This document shows positions 7,236-13,172 of a stretch of 13,172 nt of DNA, one piece after another (the first letter of the stretch is position 1; every line of letters starts with the position of its first letter). The notes under the pieces were generated by a model. That model was not told the origin of the DNA. It ran no database searches and saw only the letters and a program-made list of their open reading frames with translations. This stretch comes from Holophagaceae bacterium UBA1801 (GTDB lineage: Bacteria; Acidobacteriota; Holophagae; Holophagales; Holophagaceae): NCBI GenBank assembly GCA_002319925.1, contig DCFP01000190.1, positions 27,232 to 40,403 on the forward strand. The letters run 5' to 3'. The translations under genes were made by a program, and so were the position numbers.

Positions 7236-8654
7236 ATGCCCGCAACCATGAGTCAGAAGCGCCTCGTCCGGCTCATGGTGATCTATGGCGTCGCGCTCAC
7301 GGTGATCGCGGTCACGATCCTGTCCTCGTCCCTGTTGATGCGGTATTCCATCGAGCGGGCCGCAGGGGATTCCAGGGTGATCAACCTCGCCGGGCGCCAG
7401 CGCATGCTAAGCCAACGCCTGACCAAGGCCGTCCTCGCCCTGGAGCGAGACCCGGAGGGCGGGCTCGCCCAGGAGCGTCGCGAGGAACTTCGGATCGCCC
7501 TCCGTGAATTCGTGCAGGCTCACGAGGGGATCCAGCATGGCTCCACGGAGCTGGGCCTCCCGTCCCGGCCCCTTTCGGGTCCCGTGCGGGCGCTGTTCAT
7601 GCAGGCGGAAGAACCCTTCCGGTCCATGGTCGGAGCGCTGCAGAGACTCGAAGCTGAGCCGGCCTTGCATCGCGGGGCTCCTTCCCTAGCCCAGGCGGCC
7701 CAGGTCCTGCTGGCGCAGGAACCGCGCTTCCTGACGGTCATGGACCGGATCACCTTCGAGCTGGACGCGGAATCCAGGGCCCGCATCCAGGGGCTCAAGG
7801 CCCTGGAATGGGGGATCCTGGCCGTAGGCTTTGTGGTCCTGGCGCTCGAGTTCCTGTTCGTGTTCAGGCCCTCCCTGCGCTCCCTTTCCGTGATGGTCGA
7901 AGTGCTGGAACATCGGGGCGAAGAGCTCGCCGCGGCCAACCAGGCCTACATGGAGCTGCTGCCCTTCGTGAGCCACGAGCTGAAGAATCCCATCGCCTCT
8001 ATGATCACCGACGCCCGGGTCATGTCGGAGGGCTATCTGGGAACCCTGGACGAACGGCAGATCCAGAAGCTGGAGAAGCTCATCGCCAAGGGCGATTACC
8101 TGCTGGGACTCGTCCGGGAGTACATGGACCTGGCCCGCATCGAGGGCGGCGACCTGCGGCTCAATCCATCGGAAACCCATTTCGTCGAGGATGTCCTGGA
8201 TCCGGCCGTGGAGCTCATTCCGGCCCAGATCCAGGAAAAGGGCATGGTGCTGGTGCGGGAGTACCAGCGGGCCGAGGTCGAGGTGCTCTGCGATCCGAAC
8301 CTCGTGAAGATCGTCGTCGTCAACCTGCTCGGCAATGCGGCCAAATACGGCCGCGAAAAGGGGACCATCCGCCTCGCGTACTGCGGGGACGCCCGGGAAG
8401 TGACCGTCCGCGTCTGGAACGAGGGACCTGGCTTCTCGGAGCAGGAACAGTCCCGCCTCTTCAAGAAGTTCAGCCGCCTTCAGACGCCGGAGTTGCATGC
8501 CAAGAAAGGCACCGGGGTCGGGCTCTACACCTGCGATCGCATCGTGAAGCTGCACGGCGGCAACATGGATGCCCGCTCGGAACAGGGTTCCTGGGCGGAG
8601 TTCAGCTTCCGTTTCCCCCAGCCTCTGCCCCACCCCACGCCACACGAGGCTTGA
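7236..8654 (+). CDS. Membrane sensor histidine kinase with PilJ/NarX-type sensor segment
   Basis: A 472-residue kinase. Two membrane helices (about 11-35 and 191-210) bracket a helical periplasmic domain whose start, RVINLAGRQRMLSQRL (47-62), matches the PilJ-type N-terminal motif and resembles the nitrate-binding P-box of NarX/NarQ, with R56-M57 in the place of that motif's Arg-Met. The cytoplasmic part has the H-box SHELKNPIA with phospho-acceptor H247, N-box N367 (NLLGNAAKYG), G1-like NEGPGF (395-400), the F-box around LFKKF, and the G2 box GTGVGL (425-430). The ATG follows GGGAGAG by 7 bases; M5 is an alternative. No response regulator lies beside it, so the partner must be elsewhere. Nitrate or nitrite sensing is suggested by the motif and the nearby nitrate genes, but PilJ-type domains occur in other sensors too. 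Confidence 0.9.
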   Translation: MPATMSQKRLVRLMVIYGVALTVIAVTILSSSLLMRYSIERAAGDSRVINLAGRQRMLSQRLTKAVLALERDPEGGLAQERREELRIALREFVQAHEGIQHGSTELGLPSRPLSGPVRALFMQAEEPFRSMVGALQRLEAEPALHRGAPSLAQAAQVLLAQEPRFLTVMDRITFELDAESRARIQGLKALEWGILAVGFVVLALEFLFVFRPSLRSLSVMVEVLEHRGEELAAANQAYMELLPFVSHELKNPIASMITDARVMSEGYLGTLDERQIQKLEKLIAKGDYLLGLVREYMDLARIEGGDLRLNPSETHFVEDVLDPAVELIPAQIQEKGMVLVREYQRAEVEVLCDPNLVKIVVVNLLGNAAKYGREKGTIRLAYCGDAREVTVRVWNEGPGFSEQEQSRLFKKFSRLQTPELHAKKGTGVGLYTCDRIVKLHGGNMDARSEQGSWAEFSFRFPQPLPHPTPHEA

Positions 8655-8661
8655 GATTCAG

Positions 8662-8675
8662 CCTGCCGTGGCAGG
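8662..8675. terminator. Short hairpin between convergent genes (weak terminator candidate)
   Basis: CCTGCCGTGGCAGG, effectively a 5-base GC-rich stem with a 4-base loop, lies in the 41-base gap between the ends of the kinase and hemerythrin genes. There is no T-run on either side, so intrinsic termination is doubtful. Confidence 0.25.
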
Positions 8676-8695
8676 AATTGCGTACGAGATTCTCT

Positions 8696-9250
8696 TCAGG
8701 AGAGGTATCGCTCCTTCAAGGTCTCGAGCATCTGGTGGTAGGCCTCGTGCTTGCCAGCACCGACGTGCTCCTGCTCGATGCGGTCGAACTCCTGCACCAT
8801 CTCCTCGGCTCTGGTCTTGTCCAGGAGCCCCGCCGCACGGACGAACAGCACGTTGTCTTCCTTCTGGATATGGGCTTCCAGAACCCCTCGGTAGTAGCCG
8901 ATGAACTGGGGCACCTCCTTGGCCGCGCCTGCCTCGCCACCTTTCACAGCATTGACGAGATCCTGGATCTTGCGAACGAGGCCACGTCCTACCTCGTGTT
9001 CGGAAAGCATGACGCCGATCGGACCACCCTCCTTCGGCACGCCGCGCTTGACCAGCTCGGGGAAGAGGGCCAGCTCCTCCTTGCCGTGATGGCACTGGTC
9101 GACGAATCCGCGGAAGAAGTCCAGGAGTCGATCCAGGTCCTCGGCAGCCGCCAGGTCGCCCGAGGCCAGGGCTTTGCCGGCCTTCTCCAGGATCTTCAGG
9201 GCCACGAGAATCGACTTGTGTTCGGTGCTCAGGATTTCGGTGGGTTGCAT
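8696..9250 (-). CDS. Hemerythrin-like diiron protein (HHE domain)
   Basis: A 184-residue all-helical cytoplasmic protein with the residue spacing of hemerythrin-like domains: H11 (TEHKS), H54/H55 with E58/E59 in CHHGKEELALFPEL, H85 (SEHEVGRG), H127 and E131 in AHIQKEDNVLF, and H162 (EQEHVG). These would bind a non-haem diiron centre. Characterised relatives bind O2 or respond to NO and oxidative damage (for example YtfE-type repair proteins), but this one lacks the N-terminal ScdA_N region of YtfE. An excellent TAGGAGGAAATA precedes the ATG. It lies 62 bases after tetR on the same strand, with no obvious terminator between, so the two may be cotranscribed. Ligand and physiological role are inferred. 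Confidence 0.9.
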   Translation of the reverse strand: MQPTEILSTEHKSILVALKILEKAGKALASGDLAAAEDLDRLLDFFRGFVDQCHHGKEELALFPELVKRGVPKEGGPIGVMLSEHEVGRGLVRKIQDLVNAVKGGEAGAAKEVPQFIGYYRGVLEAHIQKEDNVLFVRAAGLLDKTRAEEMVQEFDRIEQEHVGAGKHEAYHQMLETLKERYLS

Positions 9251-9312
9251 TATTTCCTCCTACCGGGCCGTTCCAGGTCCGGGATGGGTGTGATCGAGAT
9301 GGGTCGGCGCTG

Positions 9313-9909
9313 CTATTTCTTCAACAGCGCGAACAGCGTTTCAACGATGCGGGATGGGTCGGGGCGCTTGAAGTCCCGGCCATCCGCAGGCAGAGCCGTG
9401 AGGAAGCCCAGATGCTGGAGCGTCCCCACGACGGGTACCAGCAGGTCTTCGGGCGGAATGTCACCGCGGATGAGGCCAGCCTCGGCAGCTTCCTTCAGCG
9501 CTTTCAGCACGAAGGCCCTGGTCTGCTTCACCACGTGATGGATCTGGTCGACGGCGGGCGGCGGCAGGGCTTTGGTGAACTGGTCCGAGAAGATGAGCCG
9601 GGCGATCCCGGATTCCCTGCCGAGCATTTCCGCCCGGGCCCGGAAAAGTTTCTCCAAGCGCTCCAGCGGAGGGAGTCCAGGATCCGGGAAGGTCGTCTCG
9701 ATGCGCTCGGCTACGCGCTGAGCCACCGCTTCCAGGATCGCTTCCCTCGACTTGAAGTGCCGGAATGGCGCCCCGGAGGAGACGCACAGTTCCTCTGCGA
9801 GGGCCGCGGTGCTAAGCCCAGCGATCCCCCGCGAACCGATCACCCTCAGGGCCGCATCGGCGATCTCGATGCGTTTCTGGTTGGTCTCCCTGGGACTGGA
9901 TTGGAGCAT
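9313..9909 (-). CDS. TetR-family transcriptional regulator
   Basis: A 198-residue TetR/AcrR-type repressor. Residues about 11-58 form the N-terminal HTH: IADAALRVIGSRGI, then LSTAALAEEL and the recognition helix region VSSGAPFRHFKSREAIL. The rest is a helical ligand-binding and dimerisation domain of no recognisable subgroup. ATG 9909 is chosen because the HTH begins about ten residues later and AGGGG lies about 7 bases upstream; a much longer frame running into narK is a shadow. The gene lies 41 bases after narK and has its own promoter with an embedded palindrome, so it probably represses itself and perhaps the downstream hemerythrin gene. The inducing ligand is unknown. Confidence 0.92.
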   Translation of the reverse strand: MLQSSPRETNQKRIEIADAALRVIGSRGIAGLSTAALAEELCVSSGAPFRHFKSREAILEAVAQRVAERIETTFPDPGLPPLERLEKLFRARAEMLGRESGIARLIFSDQFTKALPPPAVDQIHHVVKQTRAFVLKALKEAAEAGLIRGDIPPEDLLVPVVGTLQHLGFLTALPADGRDFKRPDPSRIVETLFALLKK

Positions 9910-9926
9910 CCGGTACCCCTGGAAGA

Positions 9927-9954
9927 AATGTAAGTAAATACTTACTCTCGTCAA
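9927..9954 (-). promoter_or_regulatory. Candidate tetR promoter overlapping the narK stop codon
   Basis: On the minus strand TTGACG (9954 to 9949; five of six consensus bases) is followed after 16 bases by TACATT (9932 to 9927; four of six). The narK stop codon TGA (9953 to 9951) lies inside the -35. The 16-base spacer is almost wholly occupied by the inverted repeat at 9930-9945. Expected transcription start is about 9920, giving a leader of about 10 bases to ATG 9909, short but compatible with the AGGGG site there. Confidence 0.6.
9930..9945. promoter_or_regulatory. Palindromic TetR-type operator
   Basis: GTAAGTAAATACTTAC is a perfect inverted repeat: GTAAGTA, AA, TACTTAC. Size and symmetry match operators bound by TetR dimers. 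It covers the spacer and the edge of the -10 of the candidate tetR promoter, starting 21 bases upstream of the tetR ATG. No second copy was noticed elsewhere in the window. Autorepression is inferred. Confidence 0.65.
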
Positions 9955-11495
9955 GAGCTTTTCTCCGCTAGTCTTCCGGCCGGGCGCCAGCCAAGGTAGG
10001 TCCAGCCGTTCACCAGGAAGCAGGCCAGGTAGAACAGGGCAAATCCATAGAGCGCACGCTGGGCGCCACCGGATTCCACGGTGGTCTTGAATACTCCCGG
10101 AATGATGAAGCTGCCGTAGGCGGCCACGGCGCTGATCCAGCCCACGGTGGGACCCGCCGACGCCGCGCCCACGGTGACGGGAGCCATCTGGAACACCGCG
10201 CCGTTGCCCAGGCCCGTGGCCACGAAGACGAGCAGGAAACAAAGCAGGAAGGGCATGAACTGATCCTGGGGCGCGGGGGAACCCTGGGCCAGACCCAGGA
10301 AATGAGCCACTCCGAGGGTGCCTGCGATCATGAGCACGGCCGAGACCTGGGTCAGGCGTGCGCCACCCCAGCGATCCGCGAGCCAGCCGCCGATGGGCCG
10401 GGCCACGCTGCCCACGAAGGCGCCCATCCATGCATAGGCTAGGGGATTGGGACCCAAGGGATTGGGAGCGCCACCGGGGAGACGGCCGAACACGATCTTG
10501 ATGAGCAGGGGCAGCGCGCCACTGAGCCCGATGAAACTGCCGAAGGTCCCGAAATAGAGGAAGGTGAGCGTCCAGGTGTGTGGGTTCTTGAAGATGACGA
10601 ACTGCACGTCCATCCGCTGCTTCACCTTGCCCCGCAGAAGCTTCAGCAACCCCAGGGCCGCCAGCACCGTGACCAGCATGATGAGCACCTGCCCCGCCAA
10701 GCCGGGCTTCCACACCAGAAGCCCCAGGATTCCCAGGCCAGCCGCCACAAAGCCCAGAATATGAAGTCCCAGGATCCGGAGAACCGCCGCCCACGTTGGC
10801 TCCGCGTCCTGTCCTGGCAGGTTGTCCATGAAGAACCAGGCTGCTAAGGCCAGGACCGCACACACGGGAACCCAGACCATGGCGCCGTTCTGCACGAAGA
10901 CCGATTTTCCCGCCGCCGTAACCAGCGGAGCGCCTGCCAGGGCGCCGAACATCGCACTGCCCATGACCAGAGGGATCAGGAACTGCATGACACTGACACC
11001 CAGGTTGCCCAGCCCGCCGTTGAGACCCAGGGCGGTGCCCGCCAGACGCTTGGGCCAGAAGGCCGGGATATTGCCCATGCTCGACGCGAAGTTGCCGCCA
11101 CCGATGCCGGAAAGCGCTGCCAAAGCGGCGAAGGTGGCGAAGGAGGTGTGCGCATCCTGGAGGGCGAGACCCGCACCCAGCGCGGGAAGGATCATGAGCG
11201 CCGTGGTCACGGCGATGGTGTTCCGGCCCCCGGCCACGGCCACCATGAAGGAACTGGGGATCCGCAGCGTCGCGCCCACGAGCCCGGAAATGCTGATGAG
11301 CGTGAAGAGCTGAGCGTCCGAGAAGGGAAAGCCCGCCTCCTTCATGCGCACCGTGAGGATGCTCCAGAACATCCAGACCGAAAAGGCGACGAGCAGCGAG
11401 GGAACGGAAACAGCGAGGTTGCGCCAAGCGGTGCGGGAGCCTCCAGATTCCCACGCAGCGGGGTCTTCAGGGCTCCAGGATTTCAGATTGGCCAT
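9951..11495 (-). CDS. narK: NarK-family nitrate/nitrite transporter
   Basis: A 514-residue major facilitator protein of the nitrate-nitrite porter family. Both family signatures are present: GGGNFASSMGNIPAFWPK (132-149) running into LGLNGGLGNLGV (156-167), and GLGNGAVFQMAPVTVGAASA (428-447). The two substrate-binding arginines of NarK correspond to R78 (ATLRIPSSF) and R366 (SVARPIGGWLADR). It is longer than the roughly 460 residues of E. coli NarK; two additional hydrophobic stretches (about 239-262 and 266-287) occupy the central loop between helices 6 and 7. The ATG follows GGAGCC and lies 12 bases after the two-helix protein gene, so it is probably the last gene of the reductase operon. 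Nitrate uptake, nitrite export or exchange cannot be separated by sequence. Confidence 0.93.
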   Translation of the reverse strand: MANLKSWSPEDPAAWESGGSRTAWRNLAVSVPSLLVAFSVWMFWSILTVRMKEAGFPFSDAQLFTLISISGLVGATLRIPSSFMVAVAGGRNTIAVTTALMILPALGAGLALQDAHTSFATFAALAALSGIGGGNFASSMGNIPAFWPKRLAGTALGLNGGLGNLGVSVMQFLIPLVMGSAMFGALAGAPLVTAAGKSVFVQNGAMVWVPVCAVLALAAWFFMDNLPGQDAEPTWAAVLRILGLHILGFVAAGLGILGLLVWKPGLAGQVLIMLVTVLAALGLLKLLRGKVKQRMDVQFVIFKNPHTWTLTFLYFGTFGSFIGLSGALPLLIKIVFGRLPGGAPNPLGPNPLAYAWMGAFVGSVARPIGGWLADRWGGARLTQVSAVLMIAGTLGVAHFLGLAQGSPAPQDQFMPFLLCFLLVFVATGLGNGAVFQMAPVTVGAASAGPTVGWISAVAAYGSFIIPGVFKTTVESGGAQRALYGFALFYLACFLVNGWTYLGWRPAGRLAEKSS

Positions 11496-11507
11496 GATGG
11501 CTCCGGG

Positions 11508-11723
11508 TCAGTAATGGCGGTCCAGGGAAGGCAGTTTCAGGGCGATGAGAAGCACGACGATGGAAAGCACCGCTGAAACGGCCAGGGCGCCGGGGAGCAC
11601 ACTTCTCTGGCCATCCAACACGGCGGCCAGGACGGTCTCGAAGAGGTAGAGCTGGATGACAATGATCAGGATCACGGCCACCAGCGCGGCCGTGGTCAGC
11701 TGCGACTTCGGGCCGGGGATCAT
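11508..11723 (-). CDS. Small two-helix membrane protein in the reductase operon
   Basis: A 71-residue protein with a short N-terminus (MIPGPKSQ), two hydrophobic helices (about 9-31 and 43-63) separated by a polar VLDGQRS turn, and a short basic end (LDRHY). I do not recognise a characterised function. The ATG overlaps the Rieske stop as ATGA and is preceded by AGGAGA at about 5 bases, which supports a real gene despite its size. Both termini are probably on the same side of the membrane. In context it may anchor or assemble the Rieske/[4Fe-4S]/molybdenum complex or help contact quinol; this is inference. It has no cysteine and only one histidine (H70), so it is unlikely to bind haem by itself. 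Confidence 0.75.
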   Translation of the reverse strand: MIPGPKSQLTTAALVAVILIIVIQLYLFETVLAAVLDGQRSVLPGALAVSAVLSIVVLLIALKLPSLDRHY

Positions 11724-12235
11724 GACTTCTCCTGTGAGAGCGTGGGTTTGGGCAGGTCGCCGATGACCCAGATGAATCCGTCCTGCTCCACCGCCGCCAG
11801 GGCTGACAGAGGCCGCGTGGGCGGACCCTGCACCGGAAAGCCGCGATCCACTTCGAAGTAACCGTGGTGGCAGGGGCACTCCAGGCGCTGGCCATCCCAC
11901 CGCACGGAGCAACCCAGGTGGGTGCAGGTCTGGCGATAGGCCTTCAACGTTCCCTGCCGTGTGCGCACGAGGATGCAGCGATCCCGGTCATCCCGGTAGG
12001 TGAAGAGGCGGCTGTTCCCCGGCGCGAGTTCGCTGGCAGGGCAGACGCGCAAAGGCCCCACGGGAGCCGCGACGGAATCCGGAGCGCCCGCCAGGGGCTG
12101 CTTGCGGAGAGCGAGGTATCCGATGCCTGCCGTGAAGCCGGCGGAGACCATGGCGAGGAAGCGCACGAATTCCCGGCGGCTAAAGTGGCCTTCCTCAGCC
12201 AGATCCACGGGAAAGGACTTCTTCCAGTGGGGCAT
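11720..12235 (-). CDS. Tat-signal Rieske [2Fe-2S] protein
   Basis: A 171-residue Rieske iron-sulfur protein. Box I CTHLGC (104-109) and box II CPCHHG (120-125) give cluster ligands C104, H106, C120 and H123, with C109 and C122 placed for the disulfide seen in bc1-type Rieske proteins. The N-terminus has a twin-arginine motif SRREFVRF (19-26) followed by a hydrophobic helix (about 27-43), so the folded protein is probably exported by Tat and stays membrane-anchored with its cluster outside. The start overlaps the upstream stop as TGATG, with GGAGG 6 bases before it. No cytochrome b or c1 gene is adjacent, so this is not an ordinary bc1 complex. It is probably an electron donor to the neighbouring molybdoenzyme. 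Confidence 0.92.
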   Translation of the reverse strand: MPHWKKSFPVDLAEEGHFSRREFVRFLAMVSAGFTAGIGYLALRKQPLAGAPDSVAAPVGPLRVCPASELAPGNSRLFTYRDDRDRCILVRTRQGTLKAYRQTCTHLGCSVRWDGQRLECPCHHGYFEVDRGFPVQGPPTRPLSALAAVEQDGFIWVIGDLPKPTLSQEKS

Positions 12236-12819
12236 CAGAGGCCTCCTTCCGTGGTGAGCACCGCGGCATCGAGCAGGAGAGGGATCTCGGGATCGGGCAC
12301 CATCACGGCGTTTCGTGTCTTCACCATCAGGGCGCCGATCTGGAATTCGCGCAGCGGCCGATTCGTGCGCGCTTGGGCCACCTCGTCGTGCCGCACGAAG
12401 AAGAGAGCCTGGCTGGGGCACACCGTTGCGCACATGGGCTTGTGGCCCATGCTGGTGCGGTCGTAGCAGAGGTCGCACTTGATCATCTGCTCCAGGCCGC
12501 GGAAGACGATGGGCACGCCGAAGGGGCAGCTCAGCTCGCAGTTGCTGCAGGCGATGCAGCGGGGTTTCTGGGCTGCGTGCACCACGCCGTCCTCGCTCCT
12601 CTTGATGGCGTCCGCGGGACAGACCTGGGCGCAGATGGGCTCCTCGCAATGCATGCAGACCGTGGGACCCGTTTGCGTGGAGGCGAAGCGATCCAGCTCG
12701 TCCAGGTGGATCATGGGCCGGCCGCGGTGCGTGCCGCACTCACCGCAGGACGCCACGCAGGACTTGCAGCCGATGCAGCGCTGGGGGTCGATGTAGAAAC
12801 CGTAGTCCGCGCCGACCAT
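12235..12819 (-). CDS. Four-cluster [4Fe-4S] electron-transfer subunit
   Basis: A 194-residue ferredoxin-like subunit of the DmsB/NrfC/NarH-type class that wires a molybdenum catalytic subunit. Four cysteine groups are visible: C15/C18/C21/C25, C55/C58/C63/C67, C88/C91/C94/C98 and C115/C118/C130/C134, enough for four [4Fe-4S] clusters. Length is usual for DmsB-like proteins and shorter than NarH. ATG 12819 is chosen because it overlaps the upstream stop as TGATG and the first cluster starts 15 residues later; the longer upstream frame reads through the preceding gene. The ribosome site is weak, consistent with coupled translation. It has no signal peptide of its own; such subunits are often exported together with a Tat-bearing catalytic subunit. 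Confidence 0.92.
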   Translation of the reverse strand: MVGADYGFYIDPQRCIGCKSCVASCGECGTHRGRPMIHLDELDRFASTQTGPTVCMHCEEPICAQVCPADAIKRSEDGVVHAAQKPRCIACSNCELSCPFGVPIVFRGLEQMIKCDLCYDRTSMGHKPMCATVCPSQALFFVRHDEVAQARTNRPLREFQIGALMVKTRNAVMVPDPEIPLLLDAAVLTTEGGL

Positions 12820-13172
12820 CACATCACCCGCTCGGGCAGGTGTGCCTGGGCGCTGGAGGCCTGGGCCGCCATGCGCTGAAGCTCGCGAAGCTCTTCCGGC
12901 AATTGGTCCAGCGGAACCTTCTTCAATCGGCACGCGCTCACCTTGAACTCGGGGATCTTGCTGACGGGATCCAGGAAGCGCCCCGTGAGCTGGTTTGCGG
13001 CCAGCTTGCCGGGCCAGTGGTAGGGGATGAACACGGTATCCGGCCGGATGGTGGTCACGACTTTCGCGGGCAGCACGAGGCTGCCACGGCGAGTGGCTAC
13101 TTCCAGTGCATCGCCGTCTTTCACGCCGTAGCGCTCTGCCAGGCGCGGGTGGATCTCCACGTAGGGATGGGG
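12819..13172 (-). CDS. Molybdopterin oxidoreductase, C-terminal end (partial, nitrate reductase-like)
   Basis: The open frame runs off the right edge, and only about 117 C-terminal residues are seen. They form the molybdopterin-dinucleotide-binding domain of the DMSO reductase superfamily: YVEIHPRLAERYGVKDGD, ATRRGSLVLPAKVV, then PYHWPGKLAANQLT and DPVSKIPEFKVSACRLKKV. The (H)W-x-x-ANxLT...DP-(V/I)-SK-x-PEFK ending is like NasA/NarB/NapA nitrate reductases and some formate dehydrogenases. A tail of about 30 residues rich in Ala and Gln ends in PERVM. An apparent start near 13160 is only an internal GTG. Nitrate is the favoured substrate because narK is in the same gene run, but the catalytic loop and N-terminus (Cys, Sec or Asp ligand; Tat signal) lie outside the window. 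Confidence 0.85.
   Translation of the reverse strand, partial: PHPYVEIHPRLAERYGVKDGDALEVATRRGSLVLPAKVVTTIRPDTVFIPYHWPGKLAANQLTGRFLDPVSKIPEFKVSACRLKKVPLDQLPEELRELQRMAAQASSAQAHLPERVM

Noticed and set aside
7808..9538. 576-codon plus-strand frame across kinase, hemerythrin and tetR
   Set aside because: No family features; it overlaps three well-supported genes in other frames.
9313..11454. 713-codon frame covering narK and tetR
   Set aside because: Its first 500 residues are an out-of-frame reading of narK; only the last 198 residues (from ATG 9909) are a real TetR protein.
11720..12235. Rieske subunit of a cytochrome bc1/b6f complex
   Set aside because: No cytochrome b or c1 gene adjoins; the gene is wedged between [4Fe-4S] and small membrane protein genes of a molybdoenzyme operon.
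12820..12933. N-terminal extension of the [4Fe-4S] protein
   Set aside because: The extension reads through the end of the molybdopterin subunit in another frame and has a Gly/Ala/Arg shadow composition. ATG 12819 is better because of the TGATG junction.
1..13172. Mobile elements, CRISPR arrays, tRNA genes or phage genes
   Set aside because: No transposase, integrase, regular repeat-spacer pattern or tRNA-like cloverleaf was noticed on either strand.

Overview
The window reads as bacterial chromosome of high G+C (by eye about 60-65%), densely packed, with long antisense shadow ORFs typical of GC-rich DNA. No rRNA, tRNA, transposase or phage gene is visible, so the taxon cannot be fixed. The nitrate-linked genes and the gene style would fit an Acidobacteriota (Holophaga/Geothrix-like) or a deltaproteobacterial lineage, but this is a low-confidence impression.

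Left half (about 1-7100), a catabolic-looking molybdenum hydroxylase locus. A metabolite:H+ symporter of the MHS/MFS type (10-1365, minus) diverges from a LysR-type regulator (1715-2623, plus). The regulator runs tail-to-tail, with a 13-base overlap, into a three-gene minus-strand operon for a xanthine dehydrogenase-family enzyme: [2Fe-2S] subunit (5725-6198), FAD subunit (4860-5732) and molybdopterin subunit (2611-4860), with overlapping or stop-start junctions. The same 35-base composite element (26 of 35 positions identical, no gaps) lies in the transporter/lysR intergenic region (1524-1558) and upstream of the hydroxylase operon (6290-6324), in the same orientation to the minus-strand genes. 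This suggests one LysR regulon of importer plus hydroxylase; the substrate is unknown. Divergent from the operon is an FmdE-family protein with a C-terminal zinc-ribbon-like motif (6494-7108).

Middle (7236-9909). A membrane sensor histidine kinase with a PilJ/NarX-type sensor segment (7236-8654, plus) has no response regulator beside it. It converges on a hemerythrin-like diiron protein (8696-9250) and a TetR-family regulator (9313-9909), both minus. The tetR promoter is unusually readable: the -35 hexamer overlaps the narK stop codon, and a perfect 7-2-7 inverted repeat fills the spacer to the -10, implying autorepression.

Right part (9951-13172), a nitrate module on the minus strand read from the window edge: the C-terminal end of a molybdopterin oxidoreductase (12819-edge), a protein with four [4Fe-4S] motifs (12235-12819), a Tat-signal Rieske protein (11720-12235), a 71-residue two-helix membrane protein (11508-11723) and a NarK-family nitrate/nitrite transporter (9951-11495). 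Start and stop codons of the first four overlap by 1-4 bases, so they are very probably one translationally coupled operon. I infer an unconventional nitrate (or other oxyanion) reductase whose redox partners are a Rieske protein and a poly-[4Fe-4S] protein rather than the usual NarI or NapBC, with NarK supplying substrate. The kinase, TetR and hemerythrin could form its sensing and nitrosative/oxygen-stress side. The Rieske-FeS-small-membrane-protein arrangement and the two-promoter LysR element are the most notable observations.
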